In this document: one piece after another, positions 40,457 to 49,259 of the stretch
Layout of the letters: every line of letters starts with the position of its first letter
Position numbering within the stretch: position 1 is the stretch's first letter
DNA from: Cupriavidus phytohabitans
Lineage (GTDB): Bacteria > Pseudomonadota > Gammaproteobacteria > Burkholderiales > Burkholderiaceae
Reading direction: 5' to 3'
Length of the DNA stretch: 64,000 nt
NCBI RefSeq assembly: GCF_000426345.1
Contig: NZ_AUFE01000014.1
Location: 62,001-126,000, forward strand
Notes under the pieces: generated by a model
Databases searched by the model: none
What the model was told of the DNA's origin: nothing
What the model saw: only the letters and a program-made list of their open reading frames with translations
Program-made: the position numbers and the translations under genes

Positions 40457-40484
40457 TATAATGCCCGCAAGCGAACGATCGTTC
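40457..40484 (+). promoter_or_regulatory. Promoter -10 and palindromic operator between acyl-CoA synthetase and hydrolase genes
   Basis: TATAAT (40457-40462) is followed by the perfect 12-bp palindrome GAACGATCGTTC (40473-40484). The GAACG-N2-CGTTC style is usual for TetR-family operators. No TetR gene lies in the window, so the regulator is unidentified. Position between divergent genes suggests control of both. Confidence 0.6.
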
Positions 40485-40545
40485 TATTTTGTCGAGGCTT
40501 CCGCCAGCCTACGCGGCCGGAAGACCTGACGCAAGGGTGGAGACA

Positions 40546-41439
40546 ATGACAATCAAGGAAACCTCGCGGTCTGAATTTATCACGTTGCGCGGGCTGCGCT
40601 ACCACGTGCGGCACTGGGGCAAGCCCGGTGCGCGCAAGCTGTTCATGCTGCATGGCTGGATGGACGTGGCCGCGTCATTCCAGTTCCTGGTCGACCACCT
40701 GCACGGCGACTGGCACGTCATCGCACCCGACTGGCGCGGCTTTGGCGAGACCGACTGGCCCTCGCGCTATCCCGGCACGCAGTCGTACTGGTTTCCCGAC
40801 TACATCGCCGACCTGGAGGCGCTGCTCGAGCACTACCAGCCGGATGGGCAGGTCGACCTGGTCGGCCACAGCATGGGCGCCAACGTGATCTGCCTGTATG
40901 CCGGCATCCGCCCCGAACGCGTGCGCCGCGTGGTGGACCTGGAAGGCTTCGGCATGACGGCGACGCGGCCGGTGCATGCCCCCAGGCGCTATGCGCGCTG
41001 GCTTGACGAGTTGCGCATTGGCGGCGAGCTGAGGACCTACGACAGCGTCGACGGCGTGGCCGCGCGCCTGCAGAAGACCAACCCGCGTTTGCCCGATGAC
41101 CGCGCCGCGTTCCTGGCCGCGCACTGGTCGCGCCGGAATGCCGACGGCCGCTGGGAAATCCTGGGTGACCCGGCGCACAAGCTGGTCAATCCGATGCTGT
41201 ACCGGCTCGATGAAGTGATGGCGATCTGGGAACAGGTCAGCGCGCCGGTGCTGCATGTCGAGGCGCGCGATTCCGAGACGCTGCGCAATATTGCCCACAA
41301 GCAGAGCATCGACGAATTCAAGGAGCGCTTCCGCGCTTTCCGCGATTTCCGCGAGGCCGTGATCGATGACGCCGGACACATGCTGCATCACGACCAGCCG
41401 GCCGCGGTGGCCGAGCTGGTCGAGTCGTTCTGCCGGTAG
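40546..41439 (+). CDS. Alpha/beta hydrolase
   Basis: This 297-residue hydrolase has the oxyanion motif LHGWMD, the nucleophile elbow GHSMGAN (about 114-120), an acid in VLHVEARDSE and the catalytic His in DDAGHMLHHDQP. The WMDVAASFQFLVD segment is typical of proteins annotated as MhpC-like hydrolases. ATG 40546 follows GGTGGAG; the frame from 40489 is rejected. It is divergent from the acyl-CoA synthetase gene, with a probable shared operator. The substrate is unknown. Confidence 0.92.
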   Translation: MTIKETSRSEFITLRGLRYHVRHWGKPGARKLFMLHGWMDVAASFQFLVDHLHGDWHVIAPDWRGFGETDWPSRYPGTQSYWFPDYIADLEALLEHYQPDGQVDLVGHSMGANVICLYAGIRPERVRRVVDLEGFGMTATRPVHAPRRYARWLDELRIGGELRTYDSVDGVAARLQKTNPRLPDDRAAFLAAHWSRRNADGRWEILGDPAHKLVNPMLYRLDEVMAIWEQVSAPVLHVEARDSETLRNIAHKQSIDEFKERFRAFRDFREAVIDDAGHMLHHDQPAAVAELVESFCR

Positions 41440-41467
41440 TGTTTTGCCGGTAGTGCGACGCCCGTTT

Positions 41468-42559
41468 TCAGGCGTGGGTGAGCTTTTCCTTCAATGCGGC
41501 GTTGTTGCTGGTGTGCACATGCACCAGCGCCTTCTCCGGGAAGGCATAGTGATACGCCTTGCGCAGCGCCAGGGCGGCTTCATGGAAGCCTGACAGGATC
41601 AGCTTCTGCTTGTTGGGGTAGAAGGCGATATCGCCTGCGGCAAAGATGCCCCGGCGCGAGCTTTCATACGTGGTGGTGTCGACCAGGATGCGGCCGGCGC
41701 GCATGTCCATGTCCCATTGCGCGATCGGGCCGGGCTCGGACACCAGGCCGTACAGCGCCACCAGCTCATCGGCGGGCAGCAGCTGGCTGCCGTCGCGGGT
41801 GCGCACTTCCACTTCGGCCAGTGCATCGCCGTCGGTGCGAAGGGCGCCCAGCATGCCGACCACGAAATCCATCTCGCCGGCCGCCACCGCGGCGCGCATC
41901 TCGGCCACGGTGCCATCGGCCGCCCGGAAGCCCTCGCGCCGGTGCAGCAGCGTCACGCGAGCTGCCACCTTGCGCAGCGCCAGCGCCCAGTCCAGCGCCG
42001 AGTCGCCGCCGCCGGCGACGATCACCCGCTTGCCGGCAAAGCGCGATACATCGCGCACGGCGTAGTGCACGTGCCGATCTTCCAGCGCCGCGGCTTCCGG
42101 CAGGGCAACGCGCTGCGGCGCGAACGCGCCCGCGCCGGAGCAGACCAGCACCGCTGCGATATCGAAGCGCTTGCCGCCATCGGTGGTAACCAGCATGCGC
42201 TGGTTGGCGGGATGGCCGTCCTGCGCTGGAGCGCCGGGGATTTCGGACACGCTTTCGGCGCGCTGGCCGAAATGCATCGGGAAGGCGAACGGCGCGCATT
42301 GCTCCAGCAGCCGGTCCACCAGTTCCTGCGCCAGGCAGCCGGGCACGGCCGGGATGTCATAGATCGGCTTTTCGGGATACAGCTCGGTGCACTGGCCTCC
42401 GGCGCGGTCGAGCACGTCGATCAGCTCACATTTGAGGCCGAGCACGCCGGCCTGGAAGGCGGCGAATAGCCCGACCGGGCCGGCGCCCACGATCAGGACG
42501 TCAGTGGTGGTGACGGCGGGCGTGGTCGCGGTGGTGGCGGTGGTGGCGTCGGTAGACAT
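41468..42559 (-). CDS. Ferredoxin-NADP(+) reductase, thioredoxin-reductase-like type
   Basis: The 363-residue flavoenzyme has FAD-binding GAGPVGLFAAFQAGVLG (about 26-42), GGQCTELYPEKPIYDIP, NADP-binding VIVAGGGDSALDWALALRK, and the late FAD motif GIFAAGDIAFYPNKQKLILSGFHEAALA. There is no CxxC redox pair, which separates it from thioredoxin reductase. This is the YumC/FNR2 group that reduces ferredoxin or flavodoxin. The first 20 residues are a Thr/Ala-rich low-complexity extension. ATG 42559 is used; the much longer open frame upstream has no domain similarity. Confidence 0.93.
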   Translation of the reverse strand: MSTDATTATTATTPAVTTTDVLIVGAGPVGLFAAFQAGVLGLKCELIDVLDRAGGQCTELYPEKPIYDIPAVPGCLAQELVDRLLEQCAPFAFPMHFGQRAESVSEIPGAPAQDGHPANQRMLVTTDGGKRFDIAAVLVCSGAGAFAPQRVALPEAAALEDRHVHYAVRDVSRFAGKRVIVAGGGDSALDWALALRKVAARVTLLHRREGFRAADGTVAEMRAAVAAGEMDFVVGMLGALRTDGDALAEVEVRTRDGSQLLPADELVALYGLVSEPGPIAQWDMDMRAGRILVDTTTYESSRRGIFAAGDIAFYPNKQKLILSGFHEAALALRKAYHYAFPEKALVHVHTSNNAALKEKLTHA

Positions 42560-42730
42560 GGTGGGCACGGCGGGCACGGACGGCCCGTGGAAGATGGTGC
42601 AAAACCTGACTATACCCCGCGCCAGCCCGTTTTCCGGCGACGCCAGCGTTGCCGGCAGGGCTTTGCCATGGGCGCCAGACCACCTCCGGCACGCCACCGG
42701 CGCCACGCAGGCGAAGGCGACCGGAGTAGA

Positions 42731-43585
42731 ATGAGCCTCATGCAAAACGCCCACGCCATCAACGCCGACCTGCACTGCCACTCCACCGTGTCCGATGGCA
42801 CGCTGTCGCCCCGCGCGGTGGCTGAACTCGCGCGCGATGCGGGCGTTGCGTACTGGGCGCTGACCGACCACGACGAGGTCGGCGGGCAAGCCGCGGCGCG
42901 CGCGGCGGCCGAGGAATTCGGCATGCGCTACGTGCCGGGCGTGGAGATCTCGGTGACCTGGGCCGGGCAGACCGTGCATATCGTCGGCCTGCAGATCGAC
43001 CCGTTCTGCCCCGATCTGATCGATGGCCTGACCAATACCCGTACCGGGCGCGCCCGGCGTGCGCGCGACATCGGCGAGGCGCTGGCCAAGGTCGGCATCG
43101 AGGGTGCCTATGCAGGCGCGCTGAAGTACGTAGGCAATCCCGACCTGATCTCGCGCACCCATTTCGCGCGCTGGCTGGTTGACCAGGGCCACTGCGCAAC
43201 CATCGGCGACGTGTTCAGCGAATACCTGTCGGAAGGCCGGCCCGGTTTTGTCGGCCACCGCTGGGCCAGCCTGGCCGAGGCGGTCGGCTGGATCCGCACC
43301 GCCGGCGGCATCGCCGTGATGGCGCATCCCGGCCGCTACCACTACACCGACACCCAGCACGATGCCCTGTTCGACGAGTTCAAGTCGCTCGGCGGCGGCG
43401 CCGTCGAGGTCGTGACCGGCAGCCACACGCCGGACCAGTACCGCCGCTATGCCGAGGTGGCGCGCCACTATGGGCTGCTGGCCTCGCGCGGCTCGGATTT
43501 CCACGGACCCGGCGAAGGCCGGGTCGAGCTCGGCACGCTGCCGCCGCTGCCGTCCACGGTCACGCCGGTCTGGCACGACTGGTAA
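42731..43585 (+). CDS. PHP-domain phosphoesterase (RNase AM / 3',5'-nucleoside bisphosphatase type)
   Basis: A 284-residue metal-dependent phosphoesterase contains ADLHCHSTVSDGTLSP, WALTDHDEVGG, PGVEISV, MAHPGRYHYTD and SRGSDFHGPGEG, the metal-binding His/Asp motifs of the TrpH/YciV group. Members cleave 3',5'-nucleotides or 5' ends of RNA. It is followed 28 bp later by a YciO-like gene, the same pair as in E. coli. An alternative ATG exists at 42740. Confidence 0.93.
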   Translation: MSLMQNAHAINADLHCHSTVSDGTLSPRAVAELARDAGVAYWALTDHDEVGGQAAARAAAEEFGMRYVPGVEISVTWAGQTVHIVGLQIDPFCPDLIDGLTNTRTGRARRARDIGEALAKVGIEGAYAGALKYVGNPDLISRTHFARWLVDQGHCATIGDVFSEYLSEGRPGFVGHRWASLAEAVGWIRTAGGIAVMAHPGRYHYTDTQHDALFDEFKSLGGGAVEVVTGSHTPDQYRRYAEVARHYGLLASRGSDFHGPGEGRVELGTLPPLPSTVTPVWHDW

Positions 43586-43613
43586 CCCGCCAGCCAAACG
43601 AAAGGCGTCCTGC

Positions 43614-44237
43614 ATGTCCCAGTACTTCGAGATCCATCCGCTCAACCCGCAGTCGCGCCTGATCAAGCAGGCCGCGCAGATCCTGCAGAAGGGCGGACTG
43701 ATCGCGCTGCCGACCGATTCCAGCTACGCGCTCGCCTGCCAGCTCGACGACAAGCACGCGGTCGAGCGCCTGCGCCGGCTGCGCGGCATCGACGATCGCC
43801 ACCACCTGACGCTGATGTGCCGAGATCTGTCCGAGCTGGGCAACTTCGCCCGCGTCGACAACCGTCAGTACCGCTGGATCAAGGGCGCCACGCCCGGGCC
43901 ATACGTCTTTATCCTGGAAGCCACCAAGGAAGTGCCGCGGCGCCTGTCGCACCCGGCGCGCAAGACCATCGGCATGCGCGTGCCCGACCACGCCATCCCG
44001 CTGGCGCTGCTGGGCGAGACCGGCGAGCCGCTGATCACGGCCACGCTGCAGATGCCCGGCGACGACGAGCCGCTCAACGACCCGGCGGAAATCCGCACCC
44101 GGCTGGAAAAACAACTCGACCTGGTGGTCTGCGGCGGCCCGGCGCCGGCGCAGCCGACCACGGTGATCGACCTCACCGGTGGCGAGCCCGAACTGGTGCG
44201 AGCCGGCCGCGGCGATATCTCGCTTTTCGGCCTCTGA
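43614..44237 (+). CDS. YciO-type Sua5/YrdC family protein
   Basis: The 207-residue protein has the YrdC fold: LIALPTDSSYALACQL, KHHLTLMC-like RHHLTLMCRDLSELGNF, RRLSHPARKTIGMRVPDH and TTVIDLTGG. It lacks the KRxR/SxN combination typical of TsaC and resembles YciO, whose threonylcarbamoyl-AMP synthase activity is weak or uncertain. It may share a transcript with the PHP gene upstream. Confidence 0.92.
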   Translation: MSQYFEIHPLNPQSRLIKQAAQILQKGGLIALPTDSSYALACQLDDKHAVERLRRLRGIDDRHHLTLMCRDLSELGNFARVDNRQYRWIKGATPGPYVFILEATKEVPRRLSHPARKTIGMRVPDHAIPLALLGETGEPLITATLQMPGDDEPLNDPAEIRTRLEKQLDLVVCGGPAPAQPTTVIDLTGGEPELVRAGRGDISLFGL

Positions 44238-44310
44238 GCGGGCGCTGCGCCGCCGCCACAGGTGCGCCGCCGTGCGCCTGGCAAGCCGGCGGCCCGTTAC
44301 AATAGCCGTC

Positions 44311-44976
44311 ATGGATTCCTCCCTTATCCAGACCTTCGCGGTCTATGCCCTGCCGGTGCTGCTCGCCATCACGCTGCACGAGGCGTCGCACGGTTATGTG
44401 GCCAAGGTGTTTGGCGACAACACGGCCTATTCGCTCGGGCGCGTCAGCCTGAACCCGATCCGCCATATCGACCCGATCGGCACCATCGCGGTGCCACTGC
44501 TGCTCTACATCATGACCAGCGGCCAGTTCGTATTTGGCTACGCCAAGCCGGTGCCGGTGGTGTTCGAGCGCCTGCGCAATCCGCGCTGGCATGGCATGTG
44601 GGTGGCCCTGGCAGGCCCGGCCAGCAATGTGGTGCAGGCCTTCGCCTGGGTGCTGCTGGCGATTGGCCTGACCTGGGGCGGGGTGCGCGAACCGTTCTTT
44701 GGCGAAATGGCGCTGGCGGGTGTTCGCGTCAACCTGGTGGTGGCTGCCTTCAACCTGTTCCCGGTGCCGCCGCTGGACGGCGGCCGCGTGCTGACCGCGC
44801 TGCTGCCGCAGGGCGTGGCGCGCGCGGTGTCCAGGATCGAGCCGTACGGCATTTTCGTGGTGCTGGCGCTGGTCGCCGCTGGGGTGATCACCACCATCTG
44901 GATGACCCCGGTGGTTAACGTCCTGATGTCGCTGATCGAGCTGATGCTGCGCCCGATCATGCTGCTGCTGCACTGA
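44311..44976 (+). CDS. Site-2-protease-like M50 membrane metalloprotease
   Basis: This 221-residue polytopic protein has the zinc motif HEASH in LAITLHEASHGYVAK and the second conserved motif NLFPVPPLDGGR. It has five to six membrane segments (7-25, 50-70, 95-115, 140-160, 180-205). It is the short form lacking PDZ domains. Its substrate is unknown. It is co-directional with the YciO-like gene and a methyltransferase 10 bp downstream. Confidence 0.93.
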   Translation: MDSSLIQTFAVYALPVLLAITLHEASHGYVAKVFGDNTAYSLGRVSLNPIRHIDPIGTIAVPLLLYIMTSGQFVFGYAKPVPVVFERLRNPRWHGMWVALAGPASNVVQAFAWVLLAIGLTWGGVREPFFGEMALAGVRVNLVVAAFNLFPVPPLDGGRVLTALLPQGVARAVSRIEPYGIFVVLALVAAGVITTIWMTPVVNVLMSLIELMLRPIMLLLH

Positions 44977-44986
44977 CGGGGGCGCC

Positions 44987-45577
44987 ATGATCGACGTCCA
45001 AGCCGCTGCGCATGCCGGCCTGTCCGCACCGTCCGCGTGGGTCACCCGTTGGGCGCACCTGCTGCGCCCCGGTGCCCGCGTGCTCGATCTTGCCTGTGGC
45101 AGCGGCCGCCATGCCGCCTGGCTGGCCGCGCGCGGCCATGCGGTGCTGGCCGTTGACCGCGATGCCAGTGCCATTGCCGCGTTGCCGTCCGGCGTGACCG
45201 GCCGCGTGGCTGACCTGGAGCACGGTGCCTGGCCGCTGGCCGACGAGGCGCCGTTCGATGCCATCGTCGTCACCAACTACCTGCACCGGCCGCTGTGGCC
45301 GCACCTGGCCGCGGCACTGGCGCCGGGTGGAGTGTGGCTCTATGAGACCTTCGCGGCAGGCAACGAGACCGTCGGCAAGCCCTCGCGGCCCGATTTTCTG
45401 CTGCGCCACGGGGAATTGCTCGACGTGGCGCGCACGCACGGCCTGCGCGTCATCGCTTATGAAGACGGCGTGCAGGAAGTGCCGAAAACGGCCTTCTTGC
45501 AGCGCCTGTGTGCGGTGCGCGAGGCTGCCGCAACGCCGGATGCGGCCACCCCGGCACGCTACCGCCTGGACCCCTGA
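44987..45577 (+). CDS. Class I SAM-dependent methyltransferase
   Basis: A 196-residue enzyme has motif I VLDLACGSGRHAAWLA (about 32-47), the acidic end of strand 2 in AVDRDASA, and FDAIVVTNYLHRPLWPHL with LAPGGVWLYETFAAGN. It resembles the TehB/UbiE-like group of small methyltransferases. The substrate cannot be read. It lies 10 bp after the protease gene. Confidence 0.9.
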   Translation: MIDVQAAAHAGLSAPSAWVTRWAHLLRPGARVLDLACGSGRHAAWLAARGHAVLAVDRDASAIAALPSGVTGRVADLEHGAWPLADEAPFDAIVVTNYLHRPLWPHLAAALAPGGVWLYETFAAGNETVGKPSRPDFLLRHGELLDVARTHGLRVIAYEDGVQEVPKTAFLQRLCAVREAAATPDAATPARYRLDP

Positions 45578-45724
45578 AAGCGCGTGTGCGCTGTCGGCGA
45601 GAATGCCGCTGCACACGTTGAAACAGTTGGTATCAACCCCGAATCAACCAGCTTCCCGCCGGTGGTCGAAGCCGCCTGAGGTTCCGGTACAATCCCGTTA
45701 TTCGCATCCCGAATTCCTTAACTT

Positions 45725-46609
<885 letters not shown>

Positions 46610-46657
46610 TTTACCGCGGCGTCTTGCTGTCGCTCCCTCAACTAGGATTGCGTGTCA

Positions 46658-47890
46658 ATGAAATCGAAGCTTAACCGCCGCGGCGCGACGCAAGTCCGCC
46701 GCGCCGCCCTGGTTGTGCCCGTGCTGGCCGCGGGCGTGATCACCGGCTGCAGCAGCATCAACGAAGCGATGCAGCCCGACAAGATCGACTACAAGTCGTC
46801 GGCGTCGAAGCGCACGCCTACGCTGGACATCCCGCCGGACCTGACCAAGCTGGAGGGCGATCGCCGCTACTCGGTGCCCGATGCCAACGGCACTTCGACG
46901 CTGTCGACCTACAGCCAGGCGACCAAGGTGCGCGAGCAATCCCCGACCGAGAACGTACTGCCCTCGGCGCAGGGCATTCGCATGGAGCGCGACGGCAACA
47001 CGCGCTGGCTGGTGATCAGCAACGGCATGCGCGGCGACCAGCTGTGGCAGCAACTGCGCGGCTTCTGGCAGGAAAGCGGTTTCCTGCTGGTGCAGGACTC
47101 GCCCGAGACCGGCATCATGGAAACCGACTGGGCCGAGAACCGCGCCAAGATCCCGCAGGACATCATCCGCAATACCATCGGCAAGGTGTTCGACGGCCTG
47201 TACTCGACCTCCGAGCGCGACAAGTTCCGCACCCGCGTCGAGCGCGCGCAGAACGGGACGATGGAAGTGTTCATCAGCCACCGTGGCGCGCAGGAGCAAC
47301 TGACCGGCATCGACAAGTCCAGCACCGTCTGGACCCCGCGTCCGGCCGATCCCGAGCTGGAGGCCGAATTCCTGTCGCGCCTGGCGCAACGCCTCGGCGT
47401 GCAGAAGGAGCAGGCCGACCGCATGGCCAAGAACCCGGCTCAGGCTGGCAACAACGCGGCGGCGGCCGACGCGACCGCGGCTGGCGCCGCGGGCACCACG
47501 GCTGCCGCAGCCGGCGGTGCTGTGCAGAAGTCCTATCTGGCCCAGGTCAATGGCGCCCCGGCGCTGCAGCTGCCGGAGCCGTTCGATCGCGCCTGGCGCT
47601 CGGTGGGCCTGTCGCTGGATCGCGTCAACTTTACCATCGAAGACCGCGACCGGGCCCAGGGCCTGTACTACGTGCGCTACGTCGATCCGCGCACCAATGT
47701 CGACAACCGTGGCTTCTTCTCCAAGCTGTTCACCAAGCCGGATGATCCCAAGACCGCCAAGAAATACCGCGTGGCGCTCAAGGGCACCGGCAGCGGCACG
47801 CTGGTGACGGTGCTCAACGATGCCGGCCAGCCGGAGAACGGCGAAATCGGCAAGCGCATCCTGTCCCTGCTCGACGAGCAACTGCACTGA
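46658..47890 (+). CDS. bamC: Outer-membrane assembly lipoprotein BamC (NlpB-like)
   Basis: A 410-residue lipoprotein has a signal peptide ending at the lipobox ITGC (Cys about 31). The BamC N-terminal unstructured region (YKSSASKRTPTLDIPPDLTKL) is followed by two helix-grip domains (about 95-255 and 300-405). These are separated by an Ala/Asn-rich linker with AAAADATAAGAAGTTAAAAGG-like low complexity. ATG 46658 is preferred over GTG 46652, which is nearer to AGGA; both are possible. The position after dapA is classical. Confidence 0.93.
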   Translation: MKSKLNRRGATQVRRAALVVPVLAAGVITGCSSINEAMQPDKIDYKSSASKRTPTLDIPPDLTKLEGDRRYSVPDANGTSTLSTYSQATKVREQSPTENVLPSAQGIRMERDGNTRWLVISNGMRGDQLWQQLRGFWQESGFLLVQDSPETGIMETDWAENRAKIPQDIIRNTIGKVFDGLYSTSERDKFRTRVERAQNGTMEVFISHRGAQEQLTGIDKSSTVWTPRPADPELEAEFLSRLAQRLGVQKEQADRMAKNPAQAGNNAAAADATAAGAAGTTAAAAGGAVQKSYLAQVNGAPALQLPEPFDRAWRSVGLSLDRVNFTIEDRDRAQGLYYVRYVDPRTNVDNRGFFSKLFTKPDDPKTAKKYRVALKGTGSGTLVTVLNDAGQPENGEIGKRILSLLDEQLH

Positions 47891-47962
47891 GCCGGCGGTG
47901 ACCGGCTCAACCACCGGCCGTCCTGGCCGGCCTGCCAACTGCACGGCGGGGAGGGCGCGGCC

Positions 47963-48751
47963 ATGATGCGCTTCGCCTTCCTCGGCAGCGGCAGCGAGGG
48001 CAACTCGCTGCTGATCGAATCCCGCGAAGACACCACCACCACGCGCGTGCTGCTTGACTGCGGCTTCGGCATCCGCGAGACCGCGCGGCGCCTGGAGCGG
48101 CTTGGCGTCACGCCCGACCAGCTCGACGCCGTGCTGGTCACGCACGAGCATGGCGATCATGTCGGCTCGGCCTACGCCTTTGCGGCACGGCACCGGCTGG
48201 CGGTCTACACCAGTCACGGCACCTGGCTGGCGACTTCGCATATGCGCGGCGCCGACGTTGCGGACGTGCGCGTCTGCGGCGCGGACCACGGCTTTGCCAT
48301 TGGCGGCATCCAGGTGATGCCTTACACGGTTCCGCATGACGCGCGCGAGCCGCTGCAGTTCGTGCTGTCAGATGGGCAGTCGCGCCTGGGCGTGCTGACC
48401 GACGCGGGCATGGAAACGCCCTATGTGACGGCGCGCCTGTCAGGTGTCGATGCGCTGGTGCTGGAGTGCAATCACGACCGCGAGATGCTGCGCAACTCGA
48501 TCTACCCGGCGTCGCTGAAGCGGCGGATTGGCGGTGACTTCGGTCATTTGGCCAACGAAGTGGCGGCGAGCATCCTGGGGCAGGTCGCGCATGCCGGTCT
48601 GCATCGCGTCGTGGCGGCGCACCTGAGCAAGCAGAACAACACGCGTGAACTGGCCACGGGTGCGCTGGCTGCGGCGCTGGGCGCGTTGCCGTCGGAAGTG
48701 CTGGTAGCCGATCAGGAAATGGGGCTGGACTGGCAAGCGGTGCGTGCCTGA
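47963..48751 (+). CDS. MBL-fold metallohydrolase (YycJ/WalJ-like)
   Basis: A 262-residue beta-lactamase-fold hydrolase has the metal site VTHEHGDHVGSA (HxHxDH), VPHDAREP, TDAGMETPYV and ECNHDREML, which fit the YycJ/VicX group. The activity is probably a nuclease or phosphodiesterase; this is inferred from the family. Two consecutive ATGs (47963, 47966) follow a GGGGAGGG site. A bidirectional terminator follows. Confidence 0.92.
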   Translation: MMRFAFLGSGSEGNSLLIESREDTTTTRVLLDCGFGIRETARRLERLGVTPDQLDAVLVTHEHGDHVGSAYAFAARHRLAVYTSHGTWLATSHMRGADVADVRVCGADHGFAIGGIQVMPYTVPHDAREPLQFVLSDGQSRLGVLTDAGMETPYVTARLSGVDALVLECNHDREMLRNSIYPASLKRRIGGDFGHLANEVAASILGQVAHAGLHRVVAAHLSKQNNTRELATGALAAALGALPSEVLVADQEMGLDWQAVRA

Positions 48752-48780
48752 AACGCGCACGTCGCGCCTTGCGGCGCCCA

Positions 48781-48814
48781 ATAAAAAAACCGGCCCGAAG
48801 GCCGGTTTTTTTAT
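48781..48814. terminator. Bidirectional rho-independent terminator
   Basis: The perfect 15-bp inverted repeat ATAAAAAAACCGGCC / GGCCGGTTTTTTTAT has a CGAA loop, so both strands end in a T-run. It separates the MBL hydrolase gene from the convergent lipoprotein gene. Confidence 0.95.
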
Positions 48815-48827
48815 CGGTCGAAACCGA

Positions 48828-49070
48828 TTACTGCTTGGCGGCCGGAGCCGAAGCGTCAGCAGCCGGAGCCGAGGCTTCAGCAGCCGGGGCCGAAGCGTCA
48901 GCAGCGGCAGCAGCCGGGGCTTCAGCAGCCGGAGCCGAAGCTTCAGCAGCCGGAGCGGCGGCAGCCGGAGCAGCCGTGTCAGCGGCCGGAGCAGCCGGTT
49001 CTTCCTTCTTGCCGCAAGCGGCGAGAGCAACAGCGGCCAGCAGCGATGCGATCAGGAGAGACTTCTTCAT
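48828..49070 (-). CDS. Ala/Pro-rich heptad-repeat lipoprotein
   Basis: This 80-residue protein has a signal peptide and lipobox LAAC (Cys19) followed by GKKEEP and then almost only Ala, Pro, Ser, Glu and Asp. The unit A-S-A-P-A-A-E/D repeats with 7-residue (21-bp) periodicity. It is probably a tethered, extended or coiled lipoprotein of the cell envelope, acidic overall. Its start has AGGACGAACA upstream, a GGA site. It faces the bidirectional terminator. No family is known to me. Confidence 0.85.
   Translation of the reverse strand: MKKSLLIASLLAAVALAACGKKEEPAAPAADTAAPAAAAPAAEASAPAAEAPAAAAADASAPAAEASAPAADASAPAAKQ
48841..48960 (-). repeat. 21-bp tandem repeats inside the lipoprotein gene
   Basis: GCCGG...TCAGCA units start at 48841, 48862, 48883 and 48928 with 21-bp spacing or multiples plus a short irregular stretch. 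Copies differ at a few bases (GAAGCGTCA, GAGGCTTCA, GAAGCTTCA). They encode the Ala-Ser-Ala-Pro-Ala-Ala-Glu heptads and could change length by slippage. Confidence 0.75.
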
Positions 49071-49111
49071 TGTTCGTCCTTTAACTTGTAATAACGGAAA
49101 ACAGGCGATGA

Positions 49112-49129
49112 ATAATTACCGGTAATTAT
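49112..49129 (-). promoter_or_regulatory. Perfect 18-bp AT-rich palindrome upstream of the heptad-repeat lipoprotein
   Basis: ATAATTACCGGTAATTAT is identical on both strands. It lies 41 bp before the lipoprotein start in an AT-rich 189-bp gap. Position and symmetry suggest a protein-binding site, but I cannot name a regulator. Confidence 0.55.
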
Positions 49130-49259
49130 CGCTCTTGAACTGCAAAATAGAGGCCCTCCCGGGTGCCGACATATGCAGTGGTCCACAGTACTAGCCAGCC
49201 AACGATTATATCCGCGTTTTCCCGGCTTGTGTAGCGCCGAAATTTACTGAATTGCAATG

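Noticed and set aside
42560..43666. Upstream extension of the ferredoxin reductase frame
   Set aside because: It overlaps the PHP phosphoesterase gene on the opposite strand and has no domain; homology starts near 42490.
48841..48960. Repeats considered as a CRISPR array
   Set aside because: Units are contiguous 21-bp coding repeats without spacers.
48769..49125. 118-codon Ala/Ser/Gly-rich plus-strand frame
   Set aside because: It is the antisense reading of the repeat lipoprotein, which has a proper signal peptide and lipobox on the minus strand.
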